From Pseudomonas lalkuanensis (GTDB taxonomy: Bacteria > Pseudomonadota > Gammaproteobacteria > Pseudomonadales > Pseudomonadaceae): 64,000 nucleotides of DNA. Where the stretch lies: the NCBI RefSeq assembly GCF_008807375.1, contig NZ_CP043311.1:2584001-2648000 (forward strand). Reading direction: 5' to 3'. The notes beneath the pieces were generated by a model that was not told where the DNA came from, made no database searches, and saw nothing but the letters and a program-made list of their open reading frames with translations. The translations under genes and the position numbers were made by a program. Shown here in pieces: positions 45,445 through 53,083 of the stretch; within the stretch, counting starts at the first letter, position 1; each line of letters starts with the position of its first letter.

Positions 45445-45990
45445 TCAGGGGAAGGGCACGGGACGGGCGGGCTGCAGAGGCAGGCCGGCCTGTTCCCAGG
45501 CGTCGATGCCGTCACGGTACCAGTAGAGGTTGGTGTAGCCCAGCGCGGCAGCGCGCTTCACCGCGTTCCAGCTGAGCCAGCAGTCGGAGCGGCAGTAGAA
45601 CACCATAGCGCGGTCGCGTCGGCCGCCGCTGGCCTGCTGCAGGTTGCGGCTGAAGTAGTCCTGCCATTGGGGGCTGAGCTCGCCGTCGCCGGTGTTGGCC
45701 AGCCAGATACTGCCGGGCAGGTTGGCATGGGGCTCGTCTTCGATGAAGCGCCCCTGCAGCCACTGGCGGCGATAGACGTCCACCAGCAGGGTGTCGGGCT
45801 CGGCCTGCAACTGGGCCCGGAGCTGGGCGGTATCCAGGGTCTGGGCGGCGTCGGCGCTGGCGGGGGTGGGGCTGCGGTAGCGCGTCAGGCGGTAGCCGTC
45901 GGCGGAAAACAGCGGAGTATCGGCCGTCTCGCCGGCGAAGGCGGGCAGCGCGAGGGCAATGCAGGCGAGGCAAGTGAGTAGGCGCTTCAT
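45445..45990 (-). CDS. PQQ-dependent catabolism-associated CXXCW-motif protein (rhodanese-like)
   Basis: The 181-residue exported protein (signal MKRLLTCLACIALALPAFA) has a rhodanese-like domain. Its active-site loop reads FYCRSDCWLSWNAVKRA, the CxxxCW hallmark of a family found only with quinoprotein alcohol dehydrogenases. Its role is unknown, perhaps sulfur or thiol chemistry during cofactor or dehydrogenase maturation. I chose the ATG at 45990; a GTG nine bases upstream is possible. A TACCAAAGTAGTA motif lies 83 bases upstream. Confidence 0.88.
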   Translation of the reverse strand: MKRLLTCLACIALALPAFAGETADTPLFSADGYRLTRYRSPTPASADAAQTLDTAQLRAQLQAEPDTLLVDVYRRQWLQGRFIEDEPHANLPGSIWLANTGDGELSPQWQDYFSRNLQQASGGRRDRAMVFYCRSDCWLSWNAVKRAAALGYTNLYWYRDGIDAWEQAGLPLQPARPVPFP

Positions 45991-46073
45991 GGCGGACACT
46001 CTGTTCTTTTTATGCAGCCATTACAGGCCAGTGCCGCTGCTTTGGGTATTCGACGTTGAGAGGGGAAAACCAG

Positions 46074-46086
46074 TACCAAAGTAGTA
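46074..46086. promoter_or_regulatory. TACCAAnGnAGTA motif, copy 1
   Basis: TACCAAAGTAGTA, followed by GATGGCC. It is a quasi-dyad (TACCA-N3-TAGTA) and lies between the CXXCW gene start (minus strand, 83 bases away) and the end of the ABC permease gene. Confidence 0.65.
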
Positions 46087-46152
46087 GATGGCCGCACCGG
46101 CCCCGCGTCCGGCAGCGGCCACCGCAGAAGCCGGATGACGCCGATCCTTCCT

Positions 46153-46953
46153 TCAGCCGGCCTTGCGCAAGGCAGCGTGCTGGGGGTTGAAGCTGAGCAT
46201 CGCAGCGATGGCGAACAACAGGGTCAGCGCCAGGCACACGGCGGTCGCCAGGCCGTTGAAGCGCTCGTAGAGGGCGAAGCGCACCATCTCCACTGCATGG
46301 CTGAACGGGTTCAGGGCACAGAGCCAGTACAGCCACTCGCTGGCCTCGCGCATCTTCCACAAGGGGTAGAGCGCCGAGGAGAGGAAGAACAGCGGGAAAA
46401 TCACGAAGTTCATCACTCCGGCGAAGTTCTCCAGCTGGCGGATGCCGTTGGACAGCAACAGGCCCAGGGCGCTGAGCAGCAGGGCAGCGACCAGCAGTGC
46501 AGGCAATGCCGCCAGCAGGCCGAAGGCCGGTGGCTGCACGCCATAGAGCCAGGCAATGGCGAGGAAGGCGTAGACCTGCAGCAGCGACACCAGCGAGGTG
46601 GCCAGCAGCCGCGCGCCCAGCAGAAAGGGGCGGGGCAGGGGGCTGGTGAGCAGCAGGCGCATGCTGCCCATCTCGCGGTCGTAGACCATGGACAGCGAAC
46701 CCTGCATGCCGTTGAACAGCAGGATCATGCAGGCCAGGCCCGGGACTATGTAGGTCTCGTAGGTGATGTAGGTGTCGTAGGGCTCGATGATGGCGATGCC
46801 CAGGGCCGCGCGGAAACCGGCGGCGAACACCAGCAACCAGAGCAGCGGGCGCACCAGGGCGCTGAGAAAGCGCGTGCGCTGCAGCACGAACCGCAGCCAT
46901 TCGCGCAGCAGGATGCCGCGCAGGCAATGCCAGTAGGGAGCGAACATCGTCAT
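46153..46953 (-). CDS. Quinoprotein-associated ABC transporter permease (PedC-like)
   Basis: The 266-residue ABC-2 type permease has six transmembrane helices and the family block MQGSLSMVYDREMGSMRLLLTSPLPRPFLLGARL. It matches the permease found with PQQ-alcohol-dehydrogenase loci (PedC in P. putida). With the ATPase at 47082-47798 it would form an exporter, possibly for alcohol or toxic intermediates; the substrate is unproven. It is separated from the ATPase by a REP pair, which is unusual inside an operon. Confidence 0.88.
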   Translation of the reverse strand: MTMFAPYWHCLRGILLREWLRFVLQRTRFLSALVRPLLWLLVFAAGFRAALGIAIIEPYDTYITYETYIVPGLACMILLFNGMQGSLSMVYDREMGSMRLLLTSPLPRPFLLGARLLATSLVSLLQVYAFLAIAWLYGVQPPAFGLLAALPALLVAALLLSALGLLLSNGIRQLENFAGVMNFVIFPLFFLSSALYPLWKMREASEWLYWLCALNPFSHAVEMVRFALYERFNGLATAVCLALTLLFAIAAMLSFNPQHAALRKAG

Positions 46954-46971
46954 GCCTCCGAAACTCTTCTC

Positions 46972-47068
46972 GTGGGAGCGATTTCAATCGCGAAGCGGGT
47001 TGCGGGGTCGCCATTGGACGGTTTTGGGGACGGCTGCGCCGTCCTTTTGCGAATGAATTCGCCCCCAC
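46972..47068. repeat. REP pair inside the ABC operon
   Basis: Inverted GTGGGAGCGATTTCAATCGCGAAGC and GCGAATGAATTCGCCCCCAC copies flank a spacer with a small hairpin (GGACGGCTGCGCCGTCC). The two halves belong to different subtypes: GATTTCAATC on the left, GAATTCATTC on the right. Confidence 0.85.
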
Positions 47069-47081
47069 AGGCCGGGCTGGT

Positions 47082-47798
47082 TCATGCCGTCAGCCGCTCG
47101 AAGGCCGCGGCCAGGCCGCCTTCCTGCTGTGCGCCCAGGCTGGCGGCGCGATCGTTGGCGATGATGCGTCCCTGGTTGAGCACCAGCAGGTTGTCCTCGG
47201 GCCGCACCTCGTCCAGCAGGTGGGTGGTCCAGAGCACGGCGACGCCTTGCTCGCGGCAGAGTTGCCGCACGTGCCGGTTCAGGCCTTCGCGACTGGCCGG
47301 ATCGAGGCCGGCGCTGGCTTCGTCCAGCAACAGCAGGCGCGGCTCATGGAGCAGCGCGCGGGCGATCTCTACCCGACGCCGGTGGCCGCCATTGAGCAGG
47401 CGCACCTTGTCGTGCCGGCGCGGTCCCAGCTGGTGCCGCTCCAGTTCACGCTCGATGCGCTCGCTCGCCAGGCGGCCCGGCAGGCCGTGGAGGGCGGCGT
47501 GGTAACGCAGGTTCTGTTCGACGGAAAGGTCCAGGTCCAGCGTGCTCTGCTGGAACACCACTCCCAGGTTCGCCAGGGCCTTGCGCGGTTCCTGGCGCAG
47601 GGAATAGCCGCAGACGCGAATCTCGCCCTGGCGCAAATCGTAGAGCCGGGTGAGCAGGGCGATCAGGGTGGACTTGCCCGCCCCGTTGGGCCCCAGCAGC
47701 GCCGTGAAGCTGCCTTCCGCGAGGTGGAAACCGACTTCCGAGAGCGCGCGACGCGGGCCATAGGAGAAGCCCACATCCACCAGGTCGAGGGCGTTCAC
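47082..47798 (-). CDS. Quinoprotein-associated ABC transporter ATPase
   Basis: The 238-residue ATPase has Walker A GPNGAGKST, a Q-loop in VVFQQSTLDLD, a signature region LLNGGHRRRVEIARAL (Asn in place of the usual Ser, His in place of Gln), Walker B LLLLDEASAGLDP and the switch His in TTHLLDE. It starts at a GTG that overlaps the beta-propeller stop by four bases. It is the energy unit for the permease at 46153-46953. Confidence 0.9.
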   Translation of the reverse strand: MNALDLVDVGFSYGPRRALSEVGFHLAEGSFTALLGPNGAGKSTLIALLTRLYDLRQGEIRVCGYSLRQEPRKALANLGVVFQQSTLDLDLSVEQNLRYHAALHGLPGRLASERIERELERHQLGPRRHDKVRLLNGGHRRRVEIARALLHEPRLLLLDEASAGLDPASREGLNRHVRQLCREQGVAVLWTTHLLDEVRPEDNLLVLNQGRIIANDRAASLGAQQEGGLAAAFERLTA

Positions 47799-48763
47799 GG
47801 CGTCACCACCACACCCCAGGGATAGCGGCCGACCTTGATCGACTTGGTTACCTTGAGGTTGTCGACATCGATCACCGACACGTCGCCGCTGATGCCATTG
47901 GTGGCCAGCAGGCGCTTCTCGTCCGGGGTGAACGCCAGGTGCCAGACGCGCCGGCCCACCAGCAGGTAGTCGAGGACTTCATAGGTCCTGGCGTCCAGCA
48001 CCGCCACATGGTTGGCCGGGCCCAGGGCGACGAAAGCGTACTTGCCGTCGCGGGTCAGCTTCACCCCCACCGGCTGCACCTTGTCCGGGTGCACGCCCTT
48101 GATCTGGAACTTCAGCACCTTCAATACCTTGCGGCTGTCCACGTCGACCACCGTCACCGTGCCGCCGATTTCCGCCGAGGCCCAGAGCAGCTTGCCATCC
48201 GGGCTGAACTCCACATGGCGGGGGCGCTGGTCCACCAGGGTGTTGTCCACCAACTCCTGCGTGGAGGTGTCGATCCAGTGCAGCATGTTGGTGGTTTCGC
48301 TGGTGTTCACCGCCCACTTGCCATCCGGGCTCACCGCCATGCCCTCGGGCTCCACGCCCACCTGGATCTGCGCCAGCACCTGGTCGCTCTGGGTGTCCAC
48401 CACCGTCACCAGCGCATCGTCTTCGTTGGAGATGTACAGCCAGCGGTCATTGGGGTGCAGGGCGAACTGCTCCGGGTCGGCGCCGGAGGGCAGCTCCTTG
48501 ATGAACTTGCGCGTGGCCAGGTCCATCACCTGCACGGTGTCGGAGTCGCTGGCGCAGATGTAGAGCAGCTTGTTGTCGCTGGACAGTGCCAGGCCACGGG
48601 GGCGCGCGCCAACCTCGAGGCTGGCGGTGACTTCCAGGCTGTCCAGGTCGATGACGCTGATGCTGTTGTCCTTCTCATTGGAGACGTAGGCCGTGGCGGC
48701 CAGCGCCTGGCCGGCGAACAGCAGCAGGGCGGAGCCCAGGGTGGCAGCAAGGGGAGTGGGCAT
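47795..48763 (-). CDS. YVTN beta-propeller protein of PQQ-dependent catabolism
   Basis: The 322-residue exported protein (signal MPTPLAATLGSALLLFAGQALA) is made of about seven beta-propeller blades with YVTN-type repeats (TAYVSNEKDNSISVIDLDSL, WLYISNEDDALVTVVDTQSD, LLATNGISGDVSVIDVDN). It is the propeller protein typically encoded with the ABC genes of quinoprotein loci (PedB type). It probably acts in the periplasm as a binding or scaffolding partner. It is translationally coupled to the ATPase gene. Confidence 0.9.
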   Translation of the reverse strand: MPTPLAATLGSALLLFAGQALAATAYVSNEKDNSISVIDLDSLEVTASLEVGARPRGLALSSDNKLLYICASDSDTVQVMDLATRKFIKELPSGADPEQFALHPNDRWLYISNEDDALVTVVDTQSDQVLAQIQVGVEPEGMAVSPDGKWAVNTSETTNMLHWIDTSTQELVDNTLVDQRPRHVEFSPDGKLLWASAEIGGTVTVVDVDSRKVLKVLKFQIKGVHPDKVQPVGVKLTRDGKYAFVALGPANHVAVLDARTYEVLDYLLVGRRVWHLAFTPDEKRLLATNGISGDVSVIDVDNLKVTKSIKVGRYPWGVVVTP

Positions 48764-48786
48764 GGCGTTCTTCCTTCTCGTTGTTG

Positions 48787-49983
48787 TCAGTTGGCCGCGG
48801 TGAAGCGCTGGCAGCTGCTTTCGGGGCGGTCGAAGCCCAGGCTGTCCAGTTCGCTCACCGGGTGCAGGAAACCGTCCTGGGGCGACGTGCTGACCAGGGA
48901 TCGCGGCTGCACCAGGGGGATGGGCTGGCGCAGCTGGCCGTCCCAGTCTCGGTAGCTCAGCTTGCGGCCCTTGAAGCCATCCAGCGGCAGGTCGGCGGAC
49001 AGCGCGAGGGCGCGGATGGCCTGGGCGTCGGCGTTCTTCAGGCGGGTCACGGCGCTGGCGATGCTGCGCACGGCGATCCAGGCGGCGAAGTCGCGGTCGT
49101 TCATCCAGCGCCCGGCCAGGGCCTCGAAACGCTTCTGCAACTGGGCGGCGCCGTAGGTTTCCACGGTCTTGTGCCAGCCGGTGGGCATCAGGCCCTGGGT
49201 GCCCGCCACGGGGCGCGGGTACCAGGTGTTGTAGGGCAGGTATTCGCCGAAATCGCCGCGCTCGTCCGCCACCAGCACCACGTCGTACTCGCGGGCCTGG
49301 GTGAACAACGGCATGTCCGCCTGGGCGCTGCGGCGCTGGTCGTTGTCGAAGGTCCAGGGTTTCTCTTCGACGATCTTCGCGCCGAAGCGCCCGGCGGCGC
49401 GACGCAGGGCGGCGGCGTAGGAAAGATCGTCCGCGGTCTGCCCAGTGACCAGCAGCCAGCGCTGCCAGCGGCGAGTGGCGAGGAACTGCGCCAGGGCGTC
49501 GGCCAGCATGGCGCGGCTGGGCAGGCTGTGCAGCAGATTGGCGCGGCATTCGCCACCGCGCAGTTCGTCACTGGCGCTGCCGGCGTTGAACAGCAGGCTG
49601 TCCGGCAGGGCATCGGCCAGTTGCAGCAGCTCCCTGGCCGGGGCATTGACCACGAACAGGCGCAGGCCCTGTTCATGCAGTTCCCGCGCCTGGGTCAGCA
49701 AGGCCTCGGGGGTGGCGGTGCGCACGGCGCTCAGGGCGTAGCTCTGCCTGAGGAAGCGGCCAGTGCTGTTGCTGTCGATGATCGCCAGTTCGGCGCCGCG
49801 CAGGCCGGCGTCTTCCGGTTCGGGAATCACGTTGGACAGCAGCGGGCCGCGCGGGGGCTCCCAGGCCAGGTAGCCGATGCGCACCTCCAGGCCGTCGCCT
49901 TCAGCGTGGACATGGGTCGTGACCAGGGCGGCGCTGGCCAGTGCCAGCAAGTAGGTTAGGCCGTGGAGCAGGTAAGGGCGCAT
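48787..49983 (-). CDS. Substrate-binding protein, PQQ-dependent alcohol dehydrogenase system
   Basis: The 398-residue periplasmic protein has a Sec signal (MRPYLLHGLTYLLALASAALVTTHVHA) and a type I periplasmic-binding fold related to the LivJ/amide-binding family (IGYLAWEPPRGPLLSNV, FNAGSASDELRGGECRANLLHSLPSRAML). This subfamily occurs next to quinoprotein alcohol dehydrogenases. It is the first gene of the four-gene ABC set. The intergenic region upstream has a TACCAAGGTAGTA motif 80 bases from its start. Confidence 0.88.
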   Translation of the reverse strand: MRPYLLHGLTYLLALASAALVTTHVHAEGDGLEVRIGYLAWEPPRGPLLSNVIPEPEDAGLRGAELAIIDSNSTGRFLRQSYALSAVRTATPEALLTQARELHEQGLRLFVVNAPARELLQLADALPDSLLFNAGSASDELRGGECRANLLHSLPSRAMLADALAQFLATRRWQRWLLVTGQTADDLSYAAALRRAAGRFGAKIVEEKPWTFDNDQRRSAQADMPLFTQAREYDVVLVADERGDFGEYLPYNTWYPRPVAGTQGLMPTGWHKTVETYGAAQLQKRFEALAGRWMNDRDFAAWIAVRSIASAVTRLKNADAQAIRALALSADLPLDGFKGRKLSYRDWDGQLRQPIPLVQPRSLVSTSPQDGFLHPVSELDSLGFDRPESSCQRFTAAN

Positions 49984-50063
49984 TTCGTGGCTCCTCTGAA
50001 CGTGGAGCCAGCATAGGAATGGGGCCGGGCGCGGGAAATATGAAGAAAGTACCGGTCAGTCAG

Positions 50064-50076
50064 TACCAAGGTAGTA
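50064..50076. promoter_or_regulatory. TACCAAnGnAGTA motif, copy 2
   Basis: TACCAAGGTAGTA in the divergent region between the binding-protein gene and the small membrane ORF. Twenty-three bases after it comes TAGGATGAC, a possible -10 element shared with copy 3. Confidence 0.75.
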
Positions 50077-50135
50077 GAAGGCGGCCAGCGATCAGGCCAT
50101 AGGATGACCACACAAAAACCAGAAGGAAGCCGTCC

Positions 50136-50270
50136 ATGCGCATCCTCAAACACTTGCTGCTGCCGTTGCTGCTGATCCTCAGCCTGCTCGGCTTCGACCG
50201 CGTCGACCCGGTCCGCCTCCACCACCAGAGTGGCGCCACGGTATTGCCGGTCATCTGGCTGGCGGAGTGA
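50136..50270 (+). CDS. Tiny membrane protein, 44 residues (KHLLLPLL family)
   Basis: The frame [44 protein letters not shown] has GGAAG before the ATG and ends seven bases before the kinase start. It has a positively charged N-terminus, one hydrophobic segment (residues about 6-19) and a short polar tail. It is similar at the N-terminus to the 50-residue ORF at 55255-55407. It may be a small membrane subunit or a leader peptide of the pedS2-pedR2 operon. Family unknown. Confidence 0.65.
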   Translation: MRILKHLLLPLLLILSLLGFDRVDPVRLHHQSGATVLPVIWLAE

Positions 50271-50276
50271 GCCGCC

Positions 50277-51539
50277 ATGTCCGCGCTGTGGCGCATCAAC
50301 CTGCTGGTGACCCTGTTCTTCGTCCTGGTGGGGAGCGTCTGCCTGGCGCTGATGCTGCGCCAGGCCGGACAGGACGTGCGCCGTGAACTGGTGGCCGCCG
50401 AGGCGGTGGTCGAATACCTGCGGGCGGCGGCCCTGCGCGACCCGGCCGCGCTGCAGCCGCGCCTCACCGCCAACCTGCGCCATGTGCGCGTGCACCGCCT
50501 CGATCAGACGGCCGACGAACCGGAGCGCGGCCCCCTGCAAAGCTGGCTGGCGCACTGGCTGTATCCGGGCGCCGAGGCCAGCGGAGAAGAACTGCGCCTG
50601 GCCAACGGCAGCCGCGTGCGCATCAGCGTGGACCCGCGCGACGAAGTCGACGAAATCCGCGATTCCCTGCAGCAACTCCTGGCGCTGTTCGCCATCGCGC
50701 TCTGCTTGAGCCTGTGGGCCATCCGCTGGGCGGTGCGGCGTGGGCTGCGGGTGCTGGAGGAGCTGCTGGGCGCCCTGCAGCAGGTTTCCCGGGGCGAGTT
50801 GCAGGCGCGCCTGCCGGTGCATTCGTCCCCCGAGTCACGGCAACTGGCGGGCCACTTCAATCAGATGGCCGGCTCCCTTGAACGGGTCAAGGCCGAGAAC
50901 GCCGAACTCACCCAGGCGCTGCTGGCGCTGCAGGAACGCGAGCGCCGCCAGCTGGCCCAGGCCCTGCACGACGACCTCGGCCAGTACCTGGCGGGCATCC
51001 GCGCCCAGCTTTTCCTGCTGCGCAGCGTTGCCGGGCAGCAGCCAGTGGTGAACCGCACCGTGGAGGCCCTGGAAGGCAACTGCCAGCACTTGCAGGATGG
51101 CTTCCGTGCGCTGGTGCGCGATCTCTACCCGGTGGTGCTGGAGCGCCTGGAACTGGCGGAAGCCATCCACCTGCTCGGCCAGCAATGGCAGCAGGCCAAT
51201 GGCATCGGTTGCCGCATGCAGCTGGCCGAAGACCTGCCGCCGCTTTCGGGCGAGGCCAAGGCCCATCTCTATCGCCTGCTGCAGGAAGCCCTGACCAATG
51301 TCGCGCGGCATGCCGGCGCCAGTGAAGTACGCGTTCGCCTGCGCGCCGGACGGCGGCGCCTGCGCCTGATGGTGCGGGACAACGGACGAGGTGCCGAAAG
51401 CCTCGGGGGCGCAGGCATCGGCTTGCGCTCCATGCGCGAACGCGCCCGCTGCCTGGGCGGTGAACTCAGGCTGCTGACGCGTCCCGGCGCCGGCCTGGCG
51501 CTGTGCCTGAGCATCCCTCTGGAGGAGTCCCGAGCATGA
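50277..51539 (+). CDS. pedS2: Membrane sensor histidine kinase, PedS2/ExaD-like
   Basis: The 420-residue kinase has TM1 (residues 8-28), a periplasmic sensor of about 100 residues like the LapD/MoxY N-terminal domain, TM2 (132-150), a HAMP domain, a HisKA_3 domain with phospho-His231 in ALHDDLGQYLAG, and a HATPase domain (LLQEALTNVARHAGA, DNGRG, GIGLRSMRERA). In P. putida PedS2 controls the calcium/lanthanide switch between PedE and PedH. In P. aeruginosa the analogue ExaD/EraS controls exaA. The gene overlaps the regulator gene by four bases. Confidence 0.88.
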   Translation: MSALWRINLLVTLFFVLVGSVCLALMLRQAGQDVRRELVAAEAVVEYLRAAALRDPAALQPRLTANLRHVRVHRLDQTADEPERGPLQSWLAHWLYPGAEASGEELRLANGSRVRISVDPRDEVDEIRDSLQQLLALFAIALCLSLWAIRWAVRRGLRVLEELLGALQQVSRGELQARLPVHSSPESRQLAGHFNQMAGSLERVKAENAELTQALLALQERERRQLAQALHDDLGQYLAGIRAQLFLLRSVAGQQPVVNRTVEALEGNCQHLQDGFRALVRDLYPVVLERLELAEAIHLLGQQWQQANGIGCRMQLAEDLPPLSGEAKAHLYRLLQEALTNVARHAGASEVRVRLRAGRRRLRLMVRDNGRGAESLGGAGIGLRSMRERARCLGGELRLLTRPGAGLALCLSIPLEESRA

Positions 51540-52168
51540 AGATCCTGTTGGTGGATGACCACGCCGTGGTGCGTCAGGGCTACGCGGCGCTGCTCTGCGC
51601 CTTGTTGCCAGACGTCCAGGTAAGTGAGGCGGGCAGTGGCGAGGAAGCGCTGCAGAAAGTGCAGGATGAAGTTCCCAGCCTGGTGATCGTGGACGTCGGC
51701 CTGCCCGGCATCAGCGGCCTGGAAGTCACCCGCCGGCTGCGCCAGCGCTTGCCGCAACTGCGCGTGCTGTTCTTCAGCATGCACGACGAATTGCCCCTGG
51801 TGCGCCAGGCCCTGGATGCGGGCGCCGCGGGCTACATCACCAAGAGCTCGTCGCCGGAAGTGCTGCTGGAAGCGGTGCGGCGCATCCTTGCCGGGCACCT
51901 CTACATCGAGCAGCCCCTGGCCACCCAACTGGCCTGCCGGCAGAGCGAAGACCCACGCCTGCGGGGCATTACCCAGCGCGAATTCGAGATATTCGTGATG
52001 CTCGCCCGGGGCCTGCCGGCTCGGGAAATCGCCGAACGCCTGTGCATCAGCGGCAAGACGGTGTCCAACTACCTGACCCTGCTGAAGAGCAAGTTGCAGG
52101 TGGAATCGCAGGCGGAACTGGTTCACCTGGCCATCGATACCGGAGTGCTGCGGGTGGCGGCGGTGTAG
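51536..52168 (+). CDS. pedR2: NarL-type response regulator, PedR2/ExaE-like
   Basis: The 210-residue regulator has a receiver with acceptor Asp53 (VIVDVGLPG) and a LuxR-type helix-turn-helix (ITQREFEIFVMLARGLPAREIAERLCISGKTVSNYLTLLKSKL). It starts within the kinase stop (ATGA) with GGAGGAG upstream. It is the partner of PedS2. In P. putida PedR2 activates pedE and represses pedH without lanthanides. It is a candidate ligand for the TACCAAnGnAGTA motif. Confidence 0.88.
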   Translation: MKILLVDDHAVVRQGYAALLCALLPDVQVSEAGSGEEALQKVQDEVPSLVIVDVGLPGISGLEVTRRLRQRLPQLRVLFFSMHDELPLVRQALDAGAAGYITKSSSPEVLLEAVRRILAGHLYIEQPLATQLACRQSEDPRLRGITQREFEIFVMLARGLPAREIAERLCISGKTVSNYLTLLKSKLQVESQAELVHLAIDTGVLRVAAV

Positions 52169-52192
52169 GGGCGAGTCGGTGCATTGCCCCTA

Positions 52193-52340
52193 GGCTTGCC
52201 AGCGAATGGCCCCGCTTCGCCAGCAAGCTGGCTCCTACAAGGTGGTTGTAGACACAGCGAATGAATTCACCCCCACAGGGAAGGCAGGTGACGCTTTACC
52301 TGTGGGGGCGATTTCAATCGCCAAGCAGCCCGAAGGGCTG
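52193..52340. repeat. Cluster of two REP families after pedR2
   Basis: The left part (52195-52241) is of another subtype, GCCAGCGAATGGCC...CGCCAGCAAGCTGGCTCCTACA. The right part (52256-52324) is an inverted pair of the AATGAATTC/GATTTCAATC type, ending GTGGGGGCGATTTCAATCGCC. A seven-base stem TAGGGGC/GCCCCTA just before (52166-52192) overlaps the pedR2 stop and may terminate it. Confidence 0.75.
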
Positions 52341-52376
52341 CTGCAAGTCCCTACAGTTGGAATCATTCGAATCCAC

Positions 52377-53024
52377 TCAATCCCACCCGCTCGGGCAGTC
52401 CTTGCAGCCTTCCATGTTGGTGGCCTGGAAGGTTGCATAGTGCTTGCGGGCATTGCTGAGGTCGGCGTTCTCGAGGTTGGCGTCGCCGATCTTGGCTTCC
52501 TGCAGGTTGGCGTCGCGCAGGTCGGCGCCTTTGAGGTCGACCTTGCTCAGCCAGGCCATTTCCAGGTCGGCGGCCTGGAGGTTGACCTCGTGCATCTTCG
52601 CCCCGGACAGGCGCGAGAACTCCAGGTAGGCCGCGGTGAGGTCGGCCCCCTTGAACTGAGCACCCTGGGCGAACAGGCCCCAGCCCTGCACGGCCACCAG
52701 GCGGCTGCCGGAGAGGTCGGCCAGGCGCAGATTGGCCTGCTGCAGGCTGGCGCGGGTAAGGTTGGCGCCGGCCAGGCGGGCCTTTTCCAGGTTGGCGAGG
52801 TCGAGTTTTGCATGGCGCAGGTCGGCGCCTTCGAGGTTGGCGCCGGAGAGGTCCATCTTGCGCATGTCCTGGCTGGCCAGGCTGGCGCCACGCAGGTCGG
52901 CGCCGGGGCAGCGGCTTTCCGGGGCGATGCGGCAGCCGTTGATCACCAGGTCGCCGTCGTCGGCCAGCGCTGTACCGTTGGCGAGCAGCAGTGCGAGCGG
53001 AAGGAGCAGGTGCAGGTTCTTCAT
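52377..53024 (-). CDS. Exported pentapeptide-repeat protein
   Basis: The 215-residue protein has a Sec signal (MKNLHLLLPLALLLANGTALA) and at least 20 consecutive A(D/N)Lxx pentapeptides (GADLRGASL, GANLEGADLRHAKLDLANL and so on), which form a right-handed quadrilateral beta-helix. It ends with a Cys pair (CKDCPSGWD). The gene lies just after pedE in the same direction. A homologue is in the same place in the P. putida cluster (PP_2673, from memory). Function is unknown; periplasmic location suggests a structural partner of the dehydrogenase. Confidence 0.85.
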   Translation of the reverse strand: MKNLHLLLPLALLLANGTALADDGDLVINGCRIAPESRCPGADLRGASLASQDMRKMDLSGANLEGADLRHAKLDLANLEKARLAGANLTRASLQQANLRLADLSGSRLVAVQGWGLFAQGAQFKGADLTAAYLEFSRLSGAKMHEVNLQAADLEMAWLSKVDLKGADLRDANLQEAKIGDANLENADLSNARKHYATFQATNMEGCKDCPSGWD

Positions 53025-53052
53025 GGCAGGTTTCCGTGGGAACAGGAAAGGG

Positions 53053-53075
53053 AAAACCGGGGCACATGGCCCCGG
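53053..53075 (-). terminator. Probable terminator of pedE
   Basis: A six-base stem CCGGGG/CCCCGG with a seven-base loop. On the minus strand it is followed by TTTTCCC, just beyond the pedE stop and before the pentapeptide gene. Confidence 0.65.
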
Positions 53076-53083
53076 TCGGTCGA

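Noticed and set aside
46972..47068. Insertion-sequence ends suggested by the inverted repeats in the ABC operon
   Set aside because: The enclosed segment is under 60 bases without a transposase; it is a REP pair like those elsewhere.
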